In this document: positions 8,192 to 17,061 of the stretch, piece by piece
Layout of the letters: every line of letters begins with the position of its first letter
Numbering within the stretch: the first letter of the stretch is position 1
Position numbers and translations under genes: made by a program
From: Thermoleophilales bacterium
GTDB lineage: Bacteria > Actinomycetota > Thermoleophilia > Solirubrobacterales > 70-9
Direction: 5' to 3'
Length of the DNA stretch: 64,000 nucleotides
Assembly: GCA_020636895.1 (NCBI GenBank)
Contig: JACJWZ010000001.1
Location: 1,355,501 to 1,419,500 of the forward strand
The notes under the pieces: model-generated
Database searches by the model: none
Told to the model about the DNA's origin: nothing
Seen by the model: only the letters and a program-made list of their open reading frames with translations

Positions 8192-9892
8192 TCAGCTCGA
8201 CGGCGCGATTCCCAAGTAGGGAAGCGCGAAGCTGGCGATCTCGCCGAAGGCGGGCGCGGCGACGGTGCCGCCGTAGTAGTCGCCCCCCTTGGGATCGTCG
8301 ACAATCACCGAGACGAGCAGCTTCGGGTCGTCGGCGGGCGCGAAGCCGACGAAGGAGGCGACGAACTGGCTGTCGGAGTAGGTGCCGTCGACGACCTTCT
8401 GCGCGGTGCCGGTCTTGCCCGCGAGGACGTAGCCGGGCACCTCGACCTCGGGCGCGGTGCCGAACGGCCCCAGCACGCCCTCGAGCATCTTGCGCAGCTC
8501 GGCGGAGGTGCTCTTGCTGATCACGCGATGCCCCTGCGGCTCGTCGACCGGCTCCCCGTCCACCGATTCGAGCAGTCGCGGCGGGCGCAGGATGCCGCCG
8601 TTGGCGATCGCGGCGTACCCCTCCATCATCTGCATCGGCGTCACCGAAAGGCCCTGGCCGATCGGCAGGTTGCCGATGGAGGAGCCGGAGTAGTCGGAGT
8701 ACGGAGGCACGATCCCCTGCTCGTCGGGCGAGTACTGGATCCCGGTCGGGTGGCCGAAGCCGAACTTGTCCACCCACTCGCTGAAGCGCTTCGCGCCGAC
8801 CTCGAGCCCGATCTTCACGGCGCCCACGTTCGAGGACTGAGCGAGGATGTCGGCGGTCGTCAGGGTCCGGTACCCGAGGCCCTCGTGCGCCTCCTCGATC
8901 GTCCGGTCGGCGACTTGGATCGATGGGCCGACGTCGAACTGCGTGTTCGGCTTCACCGTCCCGTCCTGGAGCGCGCCGGCGACCGTGAAGGCCTTGAAGG
9001 TCGAGCCGGGCTCGTAGGTGTAGCCGGTCGGCATGTTCACGGTCTGCTCCGAGGTCGCATCGCTGAGGTCGGAGGGGTCGATCGGCGGCCAGCTCGCCAT
9101 CGCCAGGACGTCCCCGCTCTGCGGGTTCATGACGACGGCGGTGGCGCCATCGGGGTCGTAGGTGTCGCCGACGTCCTTGAGGACCTTCTCCGTGTAGGCC
9201 TGGATGCGGCCATCGATCGTCAGGCGGACATCGTGCCCCGCCGCGGCTCCGGTGACGGTGTCGCGGCCGATCTCCTGACCGAGCGCGTCCCTGGTGACGG
9301 CGATCTCGCCGTCGCTGCCGCCGAGCACGTCGTTCTCGTTGGCCTCGATGCCGAAGAGGCCATGGCCGTCGTCGCCGATCGCGCCGATCATTCGGCCGCC
9401 GTCGCTTCCCTGCGGGTAGACGCGGCGCGAATCGGGGAGCTGGCCGATGCCGTCGAGGTCGAGCTTCTCGACCCGCCTGGCGGTGACGAGATCGACCTTC
9501 TTGGCGAGGTACTCGAACCCGGACTGCGCCGTCAGATGCTTGAGCAGCTCGGTCTCGGGGACGTCGAGCACCTCGGAGAGCTTGTGCGCCGCCTTCGGCG
9601 GATCGACCACCTGATACGGGGTCGCGTAGATCGTCGCCGCCTCCTCCGATACCGCGAGCGCGCTGCCGTTGCGGTCGAGTATCGAGCCGCGGATGCCGGG
9701 GATGGTCACGGTCGTGACCTGCTGGCTGCGCGCATCGGCGCTGAACTCCCCGCCCTTGACCGCCTGCAGCCACGCGGCGCGGACGAAGATGACCAGGAAC
9801 GCGAGCGCGAAGGCCGCGAAGAGCAGTCCCGATCGCCGCTCGATCAGCTTCATCGCGATCGCACCGTCGCGCGATCTGCGACGCGTGCTCAT
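8192..9892 (-). CDS. ftsI: FtsI, septal penicillin-binding protein (class B transpeptidase)
   Basis: A 566-residue bitopic transpeptidase that cross-links septal peptidoglycan. A basic cytoplasmic N-terminus is followed by one membrane segment (about residues 20-42), a dimerisation domain starting IRGSILDRNG, then the penicillin-binding domain with all three active-site motifs: STFK (about 297-300, nucleophile Ser297), SSN (353-355) and KTGT (493-496). Its ATG overlaps the ftsL-like stop (ATGA). Confidence 0.95.
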   Translation of the reverse strand: MSTRRRSRDGAIAMKLIERRSGLLFAAFALAFLVIFVRAAWLQAVKGGEFSADARSQQVTTVTIPGIRGSILDRNGSALAVSEEAATIYATPYQVVDPPKAAHKLSEVLDVPETELLKHLTAQSGFEYLAKKVDLVTARRVEKLDLDGIGQLPDSRRVYPQGSDGGRMIGAIGDDGHGLFGIEANENDVLGGSDGEIAVTRDALGQEIGRDTVTGAAAGHDVRLTIDGRIQAYTEKVLKDVGDTYDPDGATAVVMNPQSGDVLAMASWPPIDPSDLSDATSEQTVNMPTGYTYEPGSTFKAFTVAGALQDGTVKPNTQFDVGPSIQVADRTIEEAHEGLGYRTLTTADILAQSSNVGAVKIGLEVGAKRFSEWVDKFGFGHPTGIQYSPDEQGIVPPYSDYSGSSIGNLPIGQGLSVTPMQMMEGYAAIANGGILRPPRLLESVDGEPVDEPQGHRVISKSTSAELRKMLEGVLGPFGTAPEVEVPGYVLAGKTGTAQKVVDGTYSDSQFVASFVGFAPADDPKLLVSVIVDDPKGGDYYGGTVAAPAFGEIASFALPYLGIAPSS

Positions 9893-10713
9893 CCGGTGAT
9901 CGCTGCGCCGGTCACGGGATCGACGGCGATGATCGGGGCGCCGGTCGCCGGATCGACGGCGGGGGCGCCGGTGTTCGGGTCGATGATCGGTTCGGCGGGG
10001 GTGGTCGCGGCGGCTGCCGGATCCGTCGTCGTGGTGGTGGTCGCCGCGGGATCGGTCGTGGCGGCGTCCGCGGCGGGATCGACGGCCGCGTCATCGGCGG
10101 AGCTCTCCTGCAGGGCGGGGGTGCCGGCGGTGATCTCGCCGGCGGCGAGGCGCTTGGCCGCCTCGGCGGCGTCGTCGCCGCCCGAGCGCAGGTACTTGAT
10201 GGCATCGGGAGCCGGCACGAAGAGGCCGAGCGCGGCAGCCTTGGCCTGGATCTCCTCGGTCGAGAGCTGCTTGGCGGCGCGGGTACGAAGGACGCCGTTG
10301 TCGCTCTGCAGGGAGTCGATCCGCGACTCGGTGGTGCTCGACGAGGCACTGAGCCCGAGACCGAGCACGTTGATCGCGACGATGCCCCCGAGGAGGAGCC
10401 CAAGAACGCCGATCCAGAGCCGGCTTCGCGTCATCCGGGTGACGAGGCCGCTGTCGGCGATGCCGCTGACGGCTGAGACCGGAAGCATCACGACGTTGCC
10501 GGCCCCGGCCACGGCCCCCCGCGGTCGGGCGGCGGGCCGGGTTGCGGCGCGGGACCTGGGGCGGGCGGTGGTGCGCGTCTTCGGCCTGGCGGTTGCCGCG
10601 CGCGGCTTCGCCGCCGCGGCGGCCCTGGCCTTCGGCTTGGCGGTCGTGCGCGGGTTCGGCTTCGCGCGCGGCTTGGCGGCGCGGCGGGGGGCACTCACTG
10701 CCGGGGCGCCCAT
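9889..10713 (-). CDS. ftsL: FtsL-like divisome protein with low-complexity arms
   Basis: A 274-residue bitopic membrane protein in the ftsL position between rsmH and ftsI. Residues 1-65 are an Ala/Pro/Lys/Arg-rich basic tail, one membrane segment (about 100-120) follows, then a short coiled-coil-like stretch with TTESRIDSLQSDNGVLRTRAAK and LSTEEIQAKAAALGLFVPAP, resembling FtsL. The last ~90 residues are an Ala/Thr/Asp/Pro-rich, repeat-like tail (PNTGAPAVDPATGAP). FtsL is poorly conserved, so assignment rests on topology and gene order. A GGAGGGG ribosome site precedes the ATG. The long C-terminal tail is longer than in classical FtsL. Confidence 0.75.
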   Translation of the reverse strand: MGAPAVSAPRRAAKPRAKPNPRTTAKPKARAAAAAKPRAATARPKTRTTARPRSRAATRPAARPRGAVAGAGNVVMLPVSAVSGIADSGLVTRMTRSRLWIGVLGLLLGGIVAINVLGLGLSASSSTTESRIDSLQSDNGVLRTRAAKQLSTEEIQAKAAALGLFVPAPDAIKYLRSGGDDAAEAAKRLAAGEITAGTPALQESSADDAAVDPAADAATTDPAATTTTTTDPAAAATTPAEPIIDPNTGAPAVDPATGAPIIAVDPVTGAAITG

Positions 10714-11687
10714 CAGATCCCCTCCCCACTCTGGCCGTCGAGCTTGCGGGCGACGCGGAGGTGCGCCGAGGCGGAGCGCGCGTTCTGAGCGATCTCACCC
10801 GCGCTCGGGGCGACGCCGCCGCGGGTGATCAGCTCGGCCTCGGGCTCGAGCCCGCACTGGCAGATGGGAAGTTCAGGCGGGCAGATGCACCCGCGAGCGC
10901 GCTCGGCGAGGAACCGCTTGACGCGGCGGTCCTCCAGCGAGTGAAAGGAGATCGCTGCGAGGCGGCCGCCGGGCGCGAGCAGGTCCCAGGCCTGCGGCAG
11001 CGCGGCGTCGAGTTGGCCGAGCTCCTCGTTGACGGCGATGCGGATGGCCTGGAAGGTGCGCTTGGCCGGGTTGCCGCGACCGAAGCGGACCTTGGGCGGT
11101 ACCCCGGCGCGGACGGCGTCGACGAGCTCGGAGGTGGTCTCGAGCGGACGCGCGGCGACGATCTCACGGGCGATCGAGCGCGCGTGGCGCTCGTCGGCGT
11201 AGTTGCGGAGGATCTCGGCGATCCGGCTCTCGGGCCAATCGTTCACGACCTCAGCCGCGGTCAGCTCCGAGTCGGGGTCCATGCGCATGTCGAGCGGAGC
11301 ATCGAATGAGTAGGAGAAGCCGCGCTCCCAGGCGTCGATCTGCATCGATGAGACGCCGAGGTCGAAGAGGATCACGTCGGGATGCACGCCCTCGGCCGCG
11401 AGCTCGGCGAGCGCATCGGCGAAGTCGCTGCCGATGAAACGGGTCTCGCAGGGAGCCTCGTGGGCGATCTGCTCGAAGCGCTCGCGTGCGGCCGGATCGC
11501 GGTCGATGCAGATCAGCATCCCCTCCGGTCCGAGCCGCTCGGCGATCAGGCGCGAATGCCCGCCACCGCCGAACGTGCAGTCGACGACGGTCTCTCCCGG
11601 TTGCGGGGCGGCGTCGCGGATGACTTCCGCGGCGAGGACGGGGACGTGCTCGGTGGGCATGTAGCTCAGGGTCACCATGTCAGGCAC
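10713..11687 (-). CDS. rsmH: RsmH (MraW), 16S rRNA m4C1402 methyltransferase
   Basis: A SAM-dependent methyltransferase that N4-methylates C1402 of 16S rRNA; it is normally the second dcw gene. It shows the EHVPVLAAEVI start, the SAM loop VVDCTFGGGGHSRLI, LFDLGVSSMQID, the FGRGNPAKRTFQAIRI segment and the ISFHSLEDRRVKRF motif. Several in-frame starts exist: GTG 11687 (overlapping the mraZ stop), ATG 11678 and ATG 11660 (MPTEHVPVL). The first is given because it couples to mraZ; the conserved domain begins at the third. Confidence 0.95.
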   Translation of the reverse strand: MPDMVTLSYMPTEHVPVLAAEVIRDAAPQPGETVVDCTFGGGGHSRLIAERLGPEGMLICIDRDPAARERFEQIAHEAPCETRFIGSDFADALAELAAEGVHPDVILFDLGVSSMQIDAWERGFSYSFDAPLDMRMDPDSELTAAEVVNDWPESRIAEILRNYADERHARSIAREIVAARPLETTSELVDAVRAGVPPKVRFGRGNPAKRTFQAIRIAVNEELGQLDAALPQAWDLLAPGGRLAAISFHSLEDRRVKRFLAERARGCICPPELPICQCGLEPEAELITRGGVAPSAGEIAQNARSASAHLRVARKLDGQSGEGI

Positions 11688-12150
11688 CGCCCCCGGGCAC
11701 CGCGCCTCGAGCGGCGTCGTGCTTGGCGGCGAGGCTCTCTGTCAGCTCTTCGGCCTTCTTCTCGTTCTCCGTCGACTCCGAGTCCCATTCCTCGGGGCTC
11801 CAGATCTCCAGGTGCGTGCCCGCGCCCGCGATCACGCACTTGCCTTCGAGCCCGGCGCTCTCGATCAGCTCCCTGCTGAGCAGGACGCGGCCCGCGGAGT
11901 CGAGCTTGCCGTTGACCGACATCGAGAAGATCCGGCGCTGCATGCGGCGCGAGTCGCGGCTGAAGGGGTTGAGCTCGCCGAGCGTCTTCGCCTCCATCTC
12001 CTCGGCCGAGTCCTCCGGCCAGAGCTCGATGCAGTTCTCGACGCTCGGGCGCAGGACGAGGCCGTTCGCGAGGGCGGGCCGATAGGTCGCGGGGACGTTG
12101 ACCCGGTTCTTCGGATCTAGGGAGAGCTCGTGTAGGCCGCGAAAGGTCAT
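11680..12150 (-). CDS. mraZ: MraZ, dcw transcriptional regulator
   Basis: A 156-residue AbrB-like DNA-binding protein, first gene of the dcw operon, known in other bacteria to repress its own promoter by binding GTGGG repeats. Two SpoVT/AbrB-type repeats are visible: GLHELSLDPKNRVNVPATYR (residues 5-24) and SVNGKLDSAGRVLLSRELI around residue 80. An acidic/Lys-rich tail is longer than usual. The matching GTGGG boxes are at 12303-12327, so autoregulation is well supported. Confidence 0.95.
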   Translation of the reverse strand: MTFRGLHELSLDPKNRVNVPATYRPALANGLVLRPSVENCIELWPEDSAEEMEAKTLGELNPFSRDSRRMQRRIFSMSVNGKLDSAGRVLLSRELIESAGLEGKCVIAGAGTHLEIWSPEEWDSESTENEKKAEELTESLAAKHDAARGAVPGGGA

Positions 12151-12241
12151 GCAACAGAAGGTGGTAAGCCGGTGACAGTCGAACTTGTCCCTGGTGGATG
12201 TCCCTCTCAGAAGCGGTCTCGGGTGACGCGGTGAGAAAGCT

Positions 12242-12284
12242 GGGCCGGAGAGGTGAGGTGGGAGGAGCCTCGCCCCTCCGGCCC
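12242..12284 (-). promoter_or_regulatory. Stem-loop in the dcw 5' leader
   Basis: A 9-bp perfect inverted repeat (gggccggag at 12242-12250, ctccggccc at 12276-12284) lies in the roughly 150-nt untranslated leader between the inferred mra promoter and mraZ. There is no T-run after it, so it is not a typical terminator. It may be an mRNA leader structure. Only the repeat itself is seen. Confidence 0.4.
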
Positions 12285-12302
12285 GCTGATCTCAACTGGC
12301 GC

Positions 12303-12327
12303 GCCACAGTAGCCCACCTGGACCCAC
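12303..12327 (-). promoter_or_regulatory. Three MraZ boxes
   Basis: On the minus strand the sequence reads GTGGG-N5-GTGGG-N5-GTGGC: pentamers at 12323-12327, 12313-12317 and 12303-12307, with exactly 10-bp periodicity. This is the established MraZ-binding arrangement in mra promoters of other bacteria. It is located about 150 nt before mraZ. Confidence 0.85.
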
Positions 12328-12334
12328 TGCGCAA
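12306..12334 (-). promoter_or_regulatory. Candidate dcw (mra) promoter
   Basis: On the minus strand TTGCGC (12329-12334) and TACTGT (12306-12311) are separated by exactly 17 nt, a sigma-70-like -35/-10 pair. The spacer and -10 are covered by the MraZ boxes, so repressor and polymerase would compete. Transcription should start near 12299. Between this and the gene at 12529 nothing else is evident. Confidence 0.6.
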
Positions 12335-12528
12335 CACAACAGCACACCGCGCATTGGAATGGATGCGTCGGACGGCATTGCTAGCCAGCGGCGCCACCTC
12401 CTGAATACCGCTTGAGAAAGCCATTAGCTGCCGCTTGAGCGCGCCGGTGGGTCGATGTGGGGCGTCCTCCAGCCTGCAACGCCCGTTGCACAAGCGCCCC
12501 ACCGGCGAGAGCGATAGCCTGCCCGCCG

Positions 12529-13539
12529 ATGGAGTCCGGATCGCAGCCGCCCCCGCCGCCGGAGGGATCTCAGCCTCCGCCCCCACCGAGCGAGCAGGTA
12601 CCGCCGCCCCCTCCCGCGCCGACTGGTCAGGCGCAACCCGCGAGCGAGCAGGCCCCGGCCCCCTCCGAGCAGGCGCCTCCGCCGTCGGAGGGCATCGCTC
12701 CACCCTCCCAGGCCGCGCCGCTGGACGCCGACGACACCCGCGGCCTACACCTCAAGCGCCTGATGACCCGTCCCCTGACGCTGAGCCTCGGGGCGGTCTT
12801 CCTGATCGGCGGGTTCGTCGGCGGCACGCTCGGCGGCGGAGCCCTGATCGGCGGCGCGGTCGCTGTCGGCATCTTCCTGCTGATCCTGCTCATCGTCTGG
12901 GTGCTCGCGTCCAACGCGGCCAAAGAGGACTTCTTCTCGGCCTACGCCGGCGCCCGCGGCCTCAGCCGCGCTTCGGGCAAGTCGAACCTGCCTCCGAGCA
13001 CGCCGCTGCTCCGCAAGGGCGATCGGCGCTACGCCGAGCAGGTGATGAACGGGACGCTCCCCGGCGGTGCCCCCGGCGCTCTCGCCCTCTACACCTACGA
13101 AGTCGACACGACCGACAGCGATGGGGACCGCGACACCGACTACTACCGCTTCACCGTGGTCATGCACGACGTCCCCGCCGTCGCGGCGAAGGTCTCCGAC
13201 ATCAACTGCCAGCGCCGTTCCGGCTTCCGGTTCATGGACAGCGCCGAGGACGTCTTCAGGCGCATGAAGCGTCTCGAGCTCGAGAGCGAGGTCCTCGACA
13301 AGAAGTTCGAGATCTTCTACGGGCCCAACGACGACGAGGTCTGGATGAAGCAGCTCTTCTCGCCGACGTTCATCGTCTGGATGAGCGAGCACACCCCGGA
13401 CAAGTTCGCCTGGGAGCTCTCGGCGGGCAGCCTCTGCTGCTACGTGCGCGGCCACTACGACAACGCAGCGGAGCTCGACGCGATGTGCCAGGCCGCCGGT
13501 GACGTCGCCTCGCGCCTCGTCGGCGAAGCCGGCGAGTAA
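12529..13539 (+). CDS. Proline-rich membrane protein of unknown function
   Basis: About 336 residues. Residues 1-70 are a Pro/Gln/Ser/Glu-rich disordered segment (repeated PPPPPEGSQ-like units), then two membrane segments (roughly 80-125) separated by a short Gly-rich turn, then a ~190-residue soluble domain with alternating strands ending ...WELSAGSLCCYVRGHYD. The ATG at 12529 was preferred to the earlier in-frame start because upstream residues look like non-coding translation. It is divergent from mraZ. I do not recognise the soluble domain; the layout resembles other cytoplasm-facing membrane-anchored proteins. Confidence 0.8.
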   Translation: MESGSQPPPPPEGSQPPPPPSEQVPPPPPAPTGQAQPASEQAPAPSEQAPPPSEGIAPPSQAAPLDADDTRGLHLKRLMTRPLTLSLGAVFLIGGFVGGTLGGGALIGGAVAVGIFLLILLIVWVLASNAAKEDFFSAYAGARGLSRASGKSNLPPSTPLLRKGDRRYAEQVMNGTLPGGAPGALALYTYEVDTTDSDGDRDTDYYRFTVVMHDVPAVAAKVSDINCQRRSGFRFMDSAEDVFRRMKRLELESEVLDKKFEIFYGPNDDEVWMKQLFSPTFIVWMSEHTPDKFAWELSAGSLCCYVRGHYDNAAELDAMCQAAGDVASRLVGEAGE

Positions 13540-13578
13540 CCGGCCCGCCACGCGCGGCGCCGGGGCGCGGGGTCTCGT

Positions 13579-14415
13579 TCAGAACGAGGGCAGGATCGAC
13601 CCCGAGTTGGCGAGGATCGCGGCGGCAACGATCAGCAGCACCGAGGGAACCAGGAGCAGCGCGACGACGAGCTGCATCTTCGGCGCGGCGCGGGCGGCGT
13701 CCTCGCCGATGGCGCGGCGCTGCTCGTCGCGGAGCGAGCCGGCCTGCTCGTGCAGCGCACGCGAGAGCGGCGCGCCATGGCGGCGGGATCGCTCGAGCGC
13801 GGTCGCGAGCAGAGCGAGGCTGTCGCCGCGGGAGCGCTCGCGCAACGCTCGCAGGGCGCGCTCCTGCGACTCGCCGCACTCCATGGCGGCGATCGTGCGA
13901 GCGAGCTCCTCGCGCAGTGGGCCGGCCGCGCCGCGCATGGCGTCGCCGAGGAGCGCTCCGGCGCCGCGGCCCGTCGCGGCGCCCGTCGCCATCAGGTCGA
14001 GGGCGTCCGGGAGAGCGGCGGCGATGCGGGCCCGGCGCCTGCGCGCGCGATGCTCCAGGACGAGGTCCGGGACGAGGAAGGCCGCGACGGGCACGCCGGC
14101 GAGGACGAGCGCGCCGAGCCGCCCCGGCGCCACGGGCGCCGCGACCATCGCGAACGGCACGGCGAGAGCCGCGCAGCCCGACTTCGCGAGCAAGACCGCC
14201 GCCGGGGTCAGCCGCGAAGCCATGGCTGCGCCCTCGATCCGCGACTCCAGCGATCCGAGCAGGGCCTCCGGATGCAGAGGCCGGCCCCGGCTGGGGGAAC
14301 GACGGAACAGCCGGCGGCGGAGGACTCGTCCCGCGTCCTCCCCGCGCTCCCCGGCGATCTGCCAGAACGCCGCCGCGAGCAGCAGCGCGCAGACCGCCGC
14401 GAGCGCCGCGCTCAT
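13579..14415 (-). CDS. tadC: TadC-like pilus assembly inner-membrane protein
   Basis: A 278-residue T2SS-F-domain protein, one of two platform proteins that assemble a Tad/Flp-type pilus. Hydrophobic segments occur at the N-terminus, near 85-120 and at the C-terminus; the cytoplasmic middle (ALPDALDLMATGAATGRGAG... AMECGESQERALRALRERS) is typical of TadB/TadC. Its ATG overlaps the tadB stop (ATGA). It is the last gene of the run. Confidence 0.85.
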   Translation of the reverse strand: MSAALAAVCALLLAAAFWQIAGERGEDAGRVLRRRLFRRSPSRGRPLHPEALLGSLESRIEGAAMASRLTPAAVLLAKSGCAALAVPFAMVAAPVAPGRLGALVLAGVPVAAFLVPDLVLEHRARRRRARIAAALPDALDLMATGAATGRGAGALLGDAMRGAAGPLREELARTIAAMECGESQERALRALRERSRGDSLALLATALERSRRHGAPLSRALHEQAGSLRDEQRRAIGEDAARAAPKMQLVVALLLVPSVLLIVAAAILANSGSILPSF

Positions 14416-15269
14416 GAGCGCACCGCCCCGAGCCGGCGAATCGCGAGGAAGCCGCCGACCTGCAACGCAGCCGCGACGACGAGCAGGACCGCCGCGAGCG
14501 GGTCGGCCAGCATCGAGGCGCTGAAGCCGGGCGAGAGCAACTCGATCATCGCTCCCATCAGGAGCGGCATCGCGACGACCATGCCGCCGGTCAGGCGCGC
14601 CTGCGCCGTCGCCGAGCGAGCTTCGCGCTCGGCGCGCTGCCGCTGCGCGGCCGCAGCCGCGTGACGGCGAAGAAGCGCCGCGAGGTCGCCGCCGGCGCGC
14701 TCCTGCGAGAGCACCGCGATGACGAGCGCCTCGATCCGCTCCGACGGCACGCGCCGCGTCAGGCCGGCGAGCGCCTGACGTGCCGGCATCCCGAGCTCGA
14801 GGTCGGCGCCGACACGGGCGAGCTCCACAGCGGTCGGACCCTCCATCGCCGTGCCCGCACTGAGCAGGGCCATGCGCAGGGAGCCCCCGCCGGCGACCGC
14901 GTCCGCGATGCCCGCCGCGATCGCCGGGACGTCGCGCTCGACCCGCAGCCGGTAGCGGCGCTGCCGGCGCGCGACAGCCCACCCGGCGACCGCCGGACCG
15001 GAGACCGCGATCCCGGCGAGCGGGCCGACACCGGCCACGAGGATGGCGACGATCCCGAGCGTGGCGCCGGCAAGCGCGCCGAGGCGGCGACGCTCCGGCT
15101 CGGTCGGCGTACGGTTCTCGCGGCCCGCCAGGGACAACGTCCGAGCCGCCGCCTCGATCTGGCGGACCAGGGCGGGCATCGTCGCGATCCCCTCCCGCAG
15201 CGCCACCGCAACAGCGGCCCCGCCGACGGCGGCGAGGAGGATCGGGAGCGCGGGCGTCAGGGAGCTCAA
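14412..15269 (-). CDS. tadB: TadB-like pilus assembly inner-membrane protein
   Basis: A 285-residue T2SS-F-domain protein, partner of TadC in the Tad platform. N-terminal and C-terminal membrane segments flank the cytoplasmic domain with DVPAIAAGIADAVAGGGSLRMAL and ALVIAVLSQERAGGDLAALL, typical of TadB. Its ATG overlaps the tadA stop. No prepilin (flp) or TadE-like gene is in the window, so substrates of the machine lie elsewhere. Confidence 0.87.
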   Translation of the reverse strand: MSSLTPALPILLAAVGGAAVAVALREGIATMPALVRQIEAAARTLSLAGRENRTPTEPERRRLGALAGATLGIVAILVAGVGPLAGIAVSGPAVAGWAVARRQRRYRLRVERDVPAIAAGIADAVAGGGSLRMALLSAGTAMEGPTAVELARVGADLELGMPARQALAGLTRRVPSERIEALVIAVLSQERAGGDLAALLRRHAAAAAQRQRAEREARSATAQARLTGGMVVAMPLLMGAMIELLSPGFSASMLADPLAAVLLVVAAALQVGGFLAIRRLGAVRS

Positions 15270-16411
15270 GGGACCTCCTCATCGCGAACCCACACCTCGC
15301 GCACGGCGGGCGCGCCGGCGACGACGAGCACCTCTGCGAGCGTGGTCGCGAAGCGGGACCCCTCCGCCCCGCGCTCGAGATGCAGCACGAGGTCGATCGC
15401 GCCGGCGAGCTGGGCTCGTACGACGTCGTGGGGCACGCCGAGGCCGGCCATCATCGCCAGGGTCTCGATCCTGCGCAGCGCATCCCCTGGACCATTCGCG
15501 TGCACCGTCGAGAGCGCTCCCCGGTGACCCGTGTTGAGCGCCACGAGCAGGTCCATCGCCTCGGCACCGCGGACCTCGCCGATCAGGATCCTGTCGGGAC
15601 GCATCCGCAGCGCGTTCCGGACCAGATCACGGATCGAGACCTCGCCGGAGCCCTCGATACCCGGCGGGCGGCTCTCGAGGCGGACGACGTGCGGCTGCTG
15701 CAGGCTGAGCTCGGCGGCGTCCTCGATCGTGATGATCCGCTCGCCCGGCTCGATGAATGAAGAGAGAGCGTTGAGCACGGTCGTCTTGCCCGACCCGGTG
15801 CCGCCGCTGACCACCAGGTTGCGATGCCCGGCGATCGCCGCCCGCAGGAGCTCGAGGAGCTCAGCGTCGACCGACCCCCGGCGCAGCAGCTCGTACGGGC
15901 TCGGGCGGATCCCGGCGAACCGGCGGATCGACACCGCCGGGCCGCCGACCGAGAGCGGCGGGATGATCACGTTGACCCGTGATCCGTCGGCGAGGCGTCC
16001 GTCGGCCATCGGGCTGAGCTCGTCGACACGACGGCCGATCGGGCCGAGGACGCGCTCGATCACATCGCGGAGCTGACCCTCGTCGGCGAAGGAGACCTCC
16101 GTGCGTTCGAGACGGCCCCGGCGCTCGATCCAGACCTCCTCATGGCCGTTGACCATGACCTCCTCGACCTCCGGGTCACGGAGCAGCTCCTCGAGCGGAC
16201 CGAGCCCGACGGTGTCCCGCAGGACCCGGTCGGCGAGCTCCTCACGTCGCTCCTCCGAGAGCAGCGCCGCATGCTGGTCGACCACCTCGCGGACCGCGAC
16301 CGGGAGCTCGGCGCGGTCACCGTCGCGGGCGACGGCTGCGGCGCGGCGGCGTTCGATGAGCCGGCCGCGCAGCTCGACCGAGAGGTTCTCGACATGGTCG
16401 ACGGGGCTCAT
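15266..16411 (-). CDS. tadA: TadA/CpaF-type secretion ATPase
   Basis: A 381-residue hexameric ATPase that powers Tad/Flp pilus assembly. After an N-terminal helical domain come VEEVMVNGHEEVWIERRGR, the Walker A loop SGGTGSGKTT (about residues 202-211), IITIEDAAELSL, the Asp-box RNALRMRPDRILIGEVRGAEA and the His-box TGHRGALSTVHAN. The ATG at 16411 has GAGGGG immediately before it, a spacing tighter than usual; no better in-frame start is nearby. Confidence 0.92.
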   Translation of the reverse strand: MSPVDHVENLSVELRGRLIERRRAAAVARDGDRAELPVAVREVVDQHAALLSEERREELADRVLRDTVGLGPLEELLRDPEVEEVMVNGHEEVWIERRGRLERTEVSFADEGQLRDVIERVLGPIGRRVDELSPMADGRLADGSRVNVIIPPLSVGGPAVSIRRFAGIRPSPYELLRRGSVDAELLELLRAAIAGHRNLVVSGGTGSGKTTVLNALSSFIEPGERIITIEDAAELSLQQPHVVRLESRPPGIEGSGEVSIRDLVRNALRMRPDRILIGEVRGAEAMDLLVALNTGHRGALSTVHANGPGDALRRIETLAMMAGLGVPHDVVRAQLAGAIDLVLHLERGAEGSRFATTLAEVLVVAGAPAVREVWVRDEEVP

Positions 16412-16508
16412 GCCCCTCAGAACCCCGGTGCCGGGTGCCGTGCCCCCTGATCGGAGAGCCCGGCGATGGCCCGCAGTTCCCCGGAGACGTCGGCGTATGC
16501 TCGGGCGC

Positions 16509-17018
16509 ATGGCGCGGGTCGAGGTGCTCGAAGCGGACATCACCGGGCTCAAGGTGGACGCGATCGCGAACGCGGCCAACACCGAACTCCTGCACGCAGG
16601 GGGCGTTGCCGCCGCGATCTCGCGGGCGGGCGGCGCGAATCTCGAGCGTGAGAGCCGCGAGCGGGCGCCGATCGGGCTCGGCGAAGCCGTCGAGACGACG
16701 GCCGGTGAGATGCCGGCGCGATGGGTCATCCACGCGGCGACGATGAAGCTCGGCGGGCCGACCTCGGCGGAGGTCATCGGGCGGGCGACGTCCGCGACGC
16801 TGCAGCGGGCCGACGAGCTCGAGGCCCGATCGCTGGCGCTCGTCGCGTTCGGCACCGGAGTCGGCGGCTTCCCGCTCGAGGATGCTGCGCGAATCGAGGT
16901 CGAGGCGGTCGACCGGCATCTTGCCGCCGGATCGAGCCTCGAGCGGATCGTCTTCGCCGTGCGTGGTGGCGAAGCACGGGAAGCCTTCGAGGCCGCGGTC
17001 ACGCTCGCGGGCCTCTGA
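16509..17018 (+). CDS. Macro-domain (ADP-ribose-binding) protein
   Basis: A 169-residue stand-alone macro domain, related to proteins that bind or hydrolyse ADP-ribose derivatives. It shows VEVLEADITGLKVDAIANAANTELLHAGGVAAAISRAGG (ADP-ribose pocket with NAAN and GGVA loops) and a C-terminal ALVAFGTGVGGFPLEDAA loop. It is transcribed opposite to the Tad genes and sits exactly between cpaB and tadA, so it splits that cluster. Whether it is hydrolase or only a binder cannot be told from sequence. Confidence 0.9.
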   Translation: MARVEVLEADITGLKVDAIANAANTELLHAGGVAAAISRAGGANLERESRERAPIGLGEAVETTAGEMPARWVIHAATMKLGGPTSAEVIGRATSATLQRADELEARSLALVAFGTGVGGFPLEDAARIEVEAVDRHLAAGSSLERIVFAVRGGEAREAFEAAVTLAGL

Positions 17019-17061
17019 GCGCAAGTTCCGGCGACGCTGCCGCGCACCGGGCACCCCGTCC

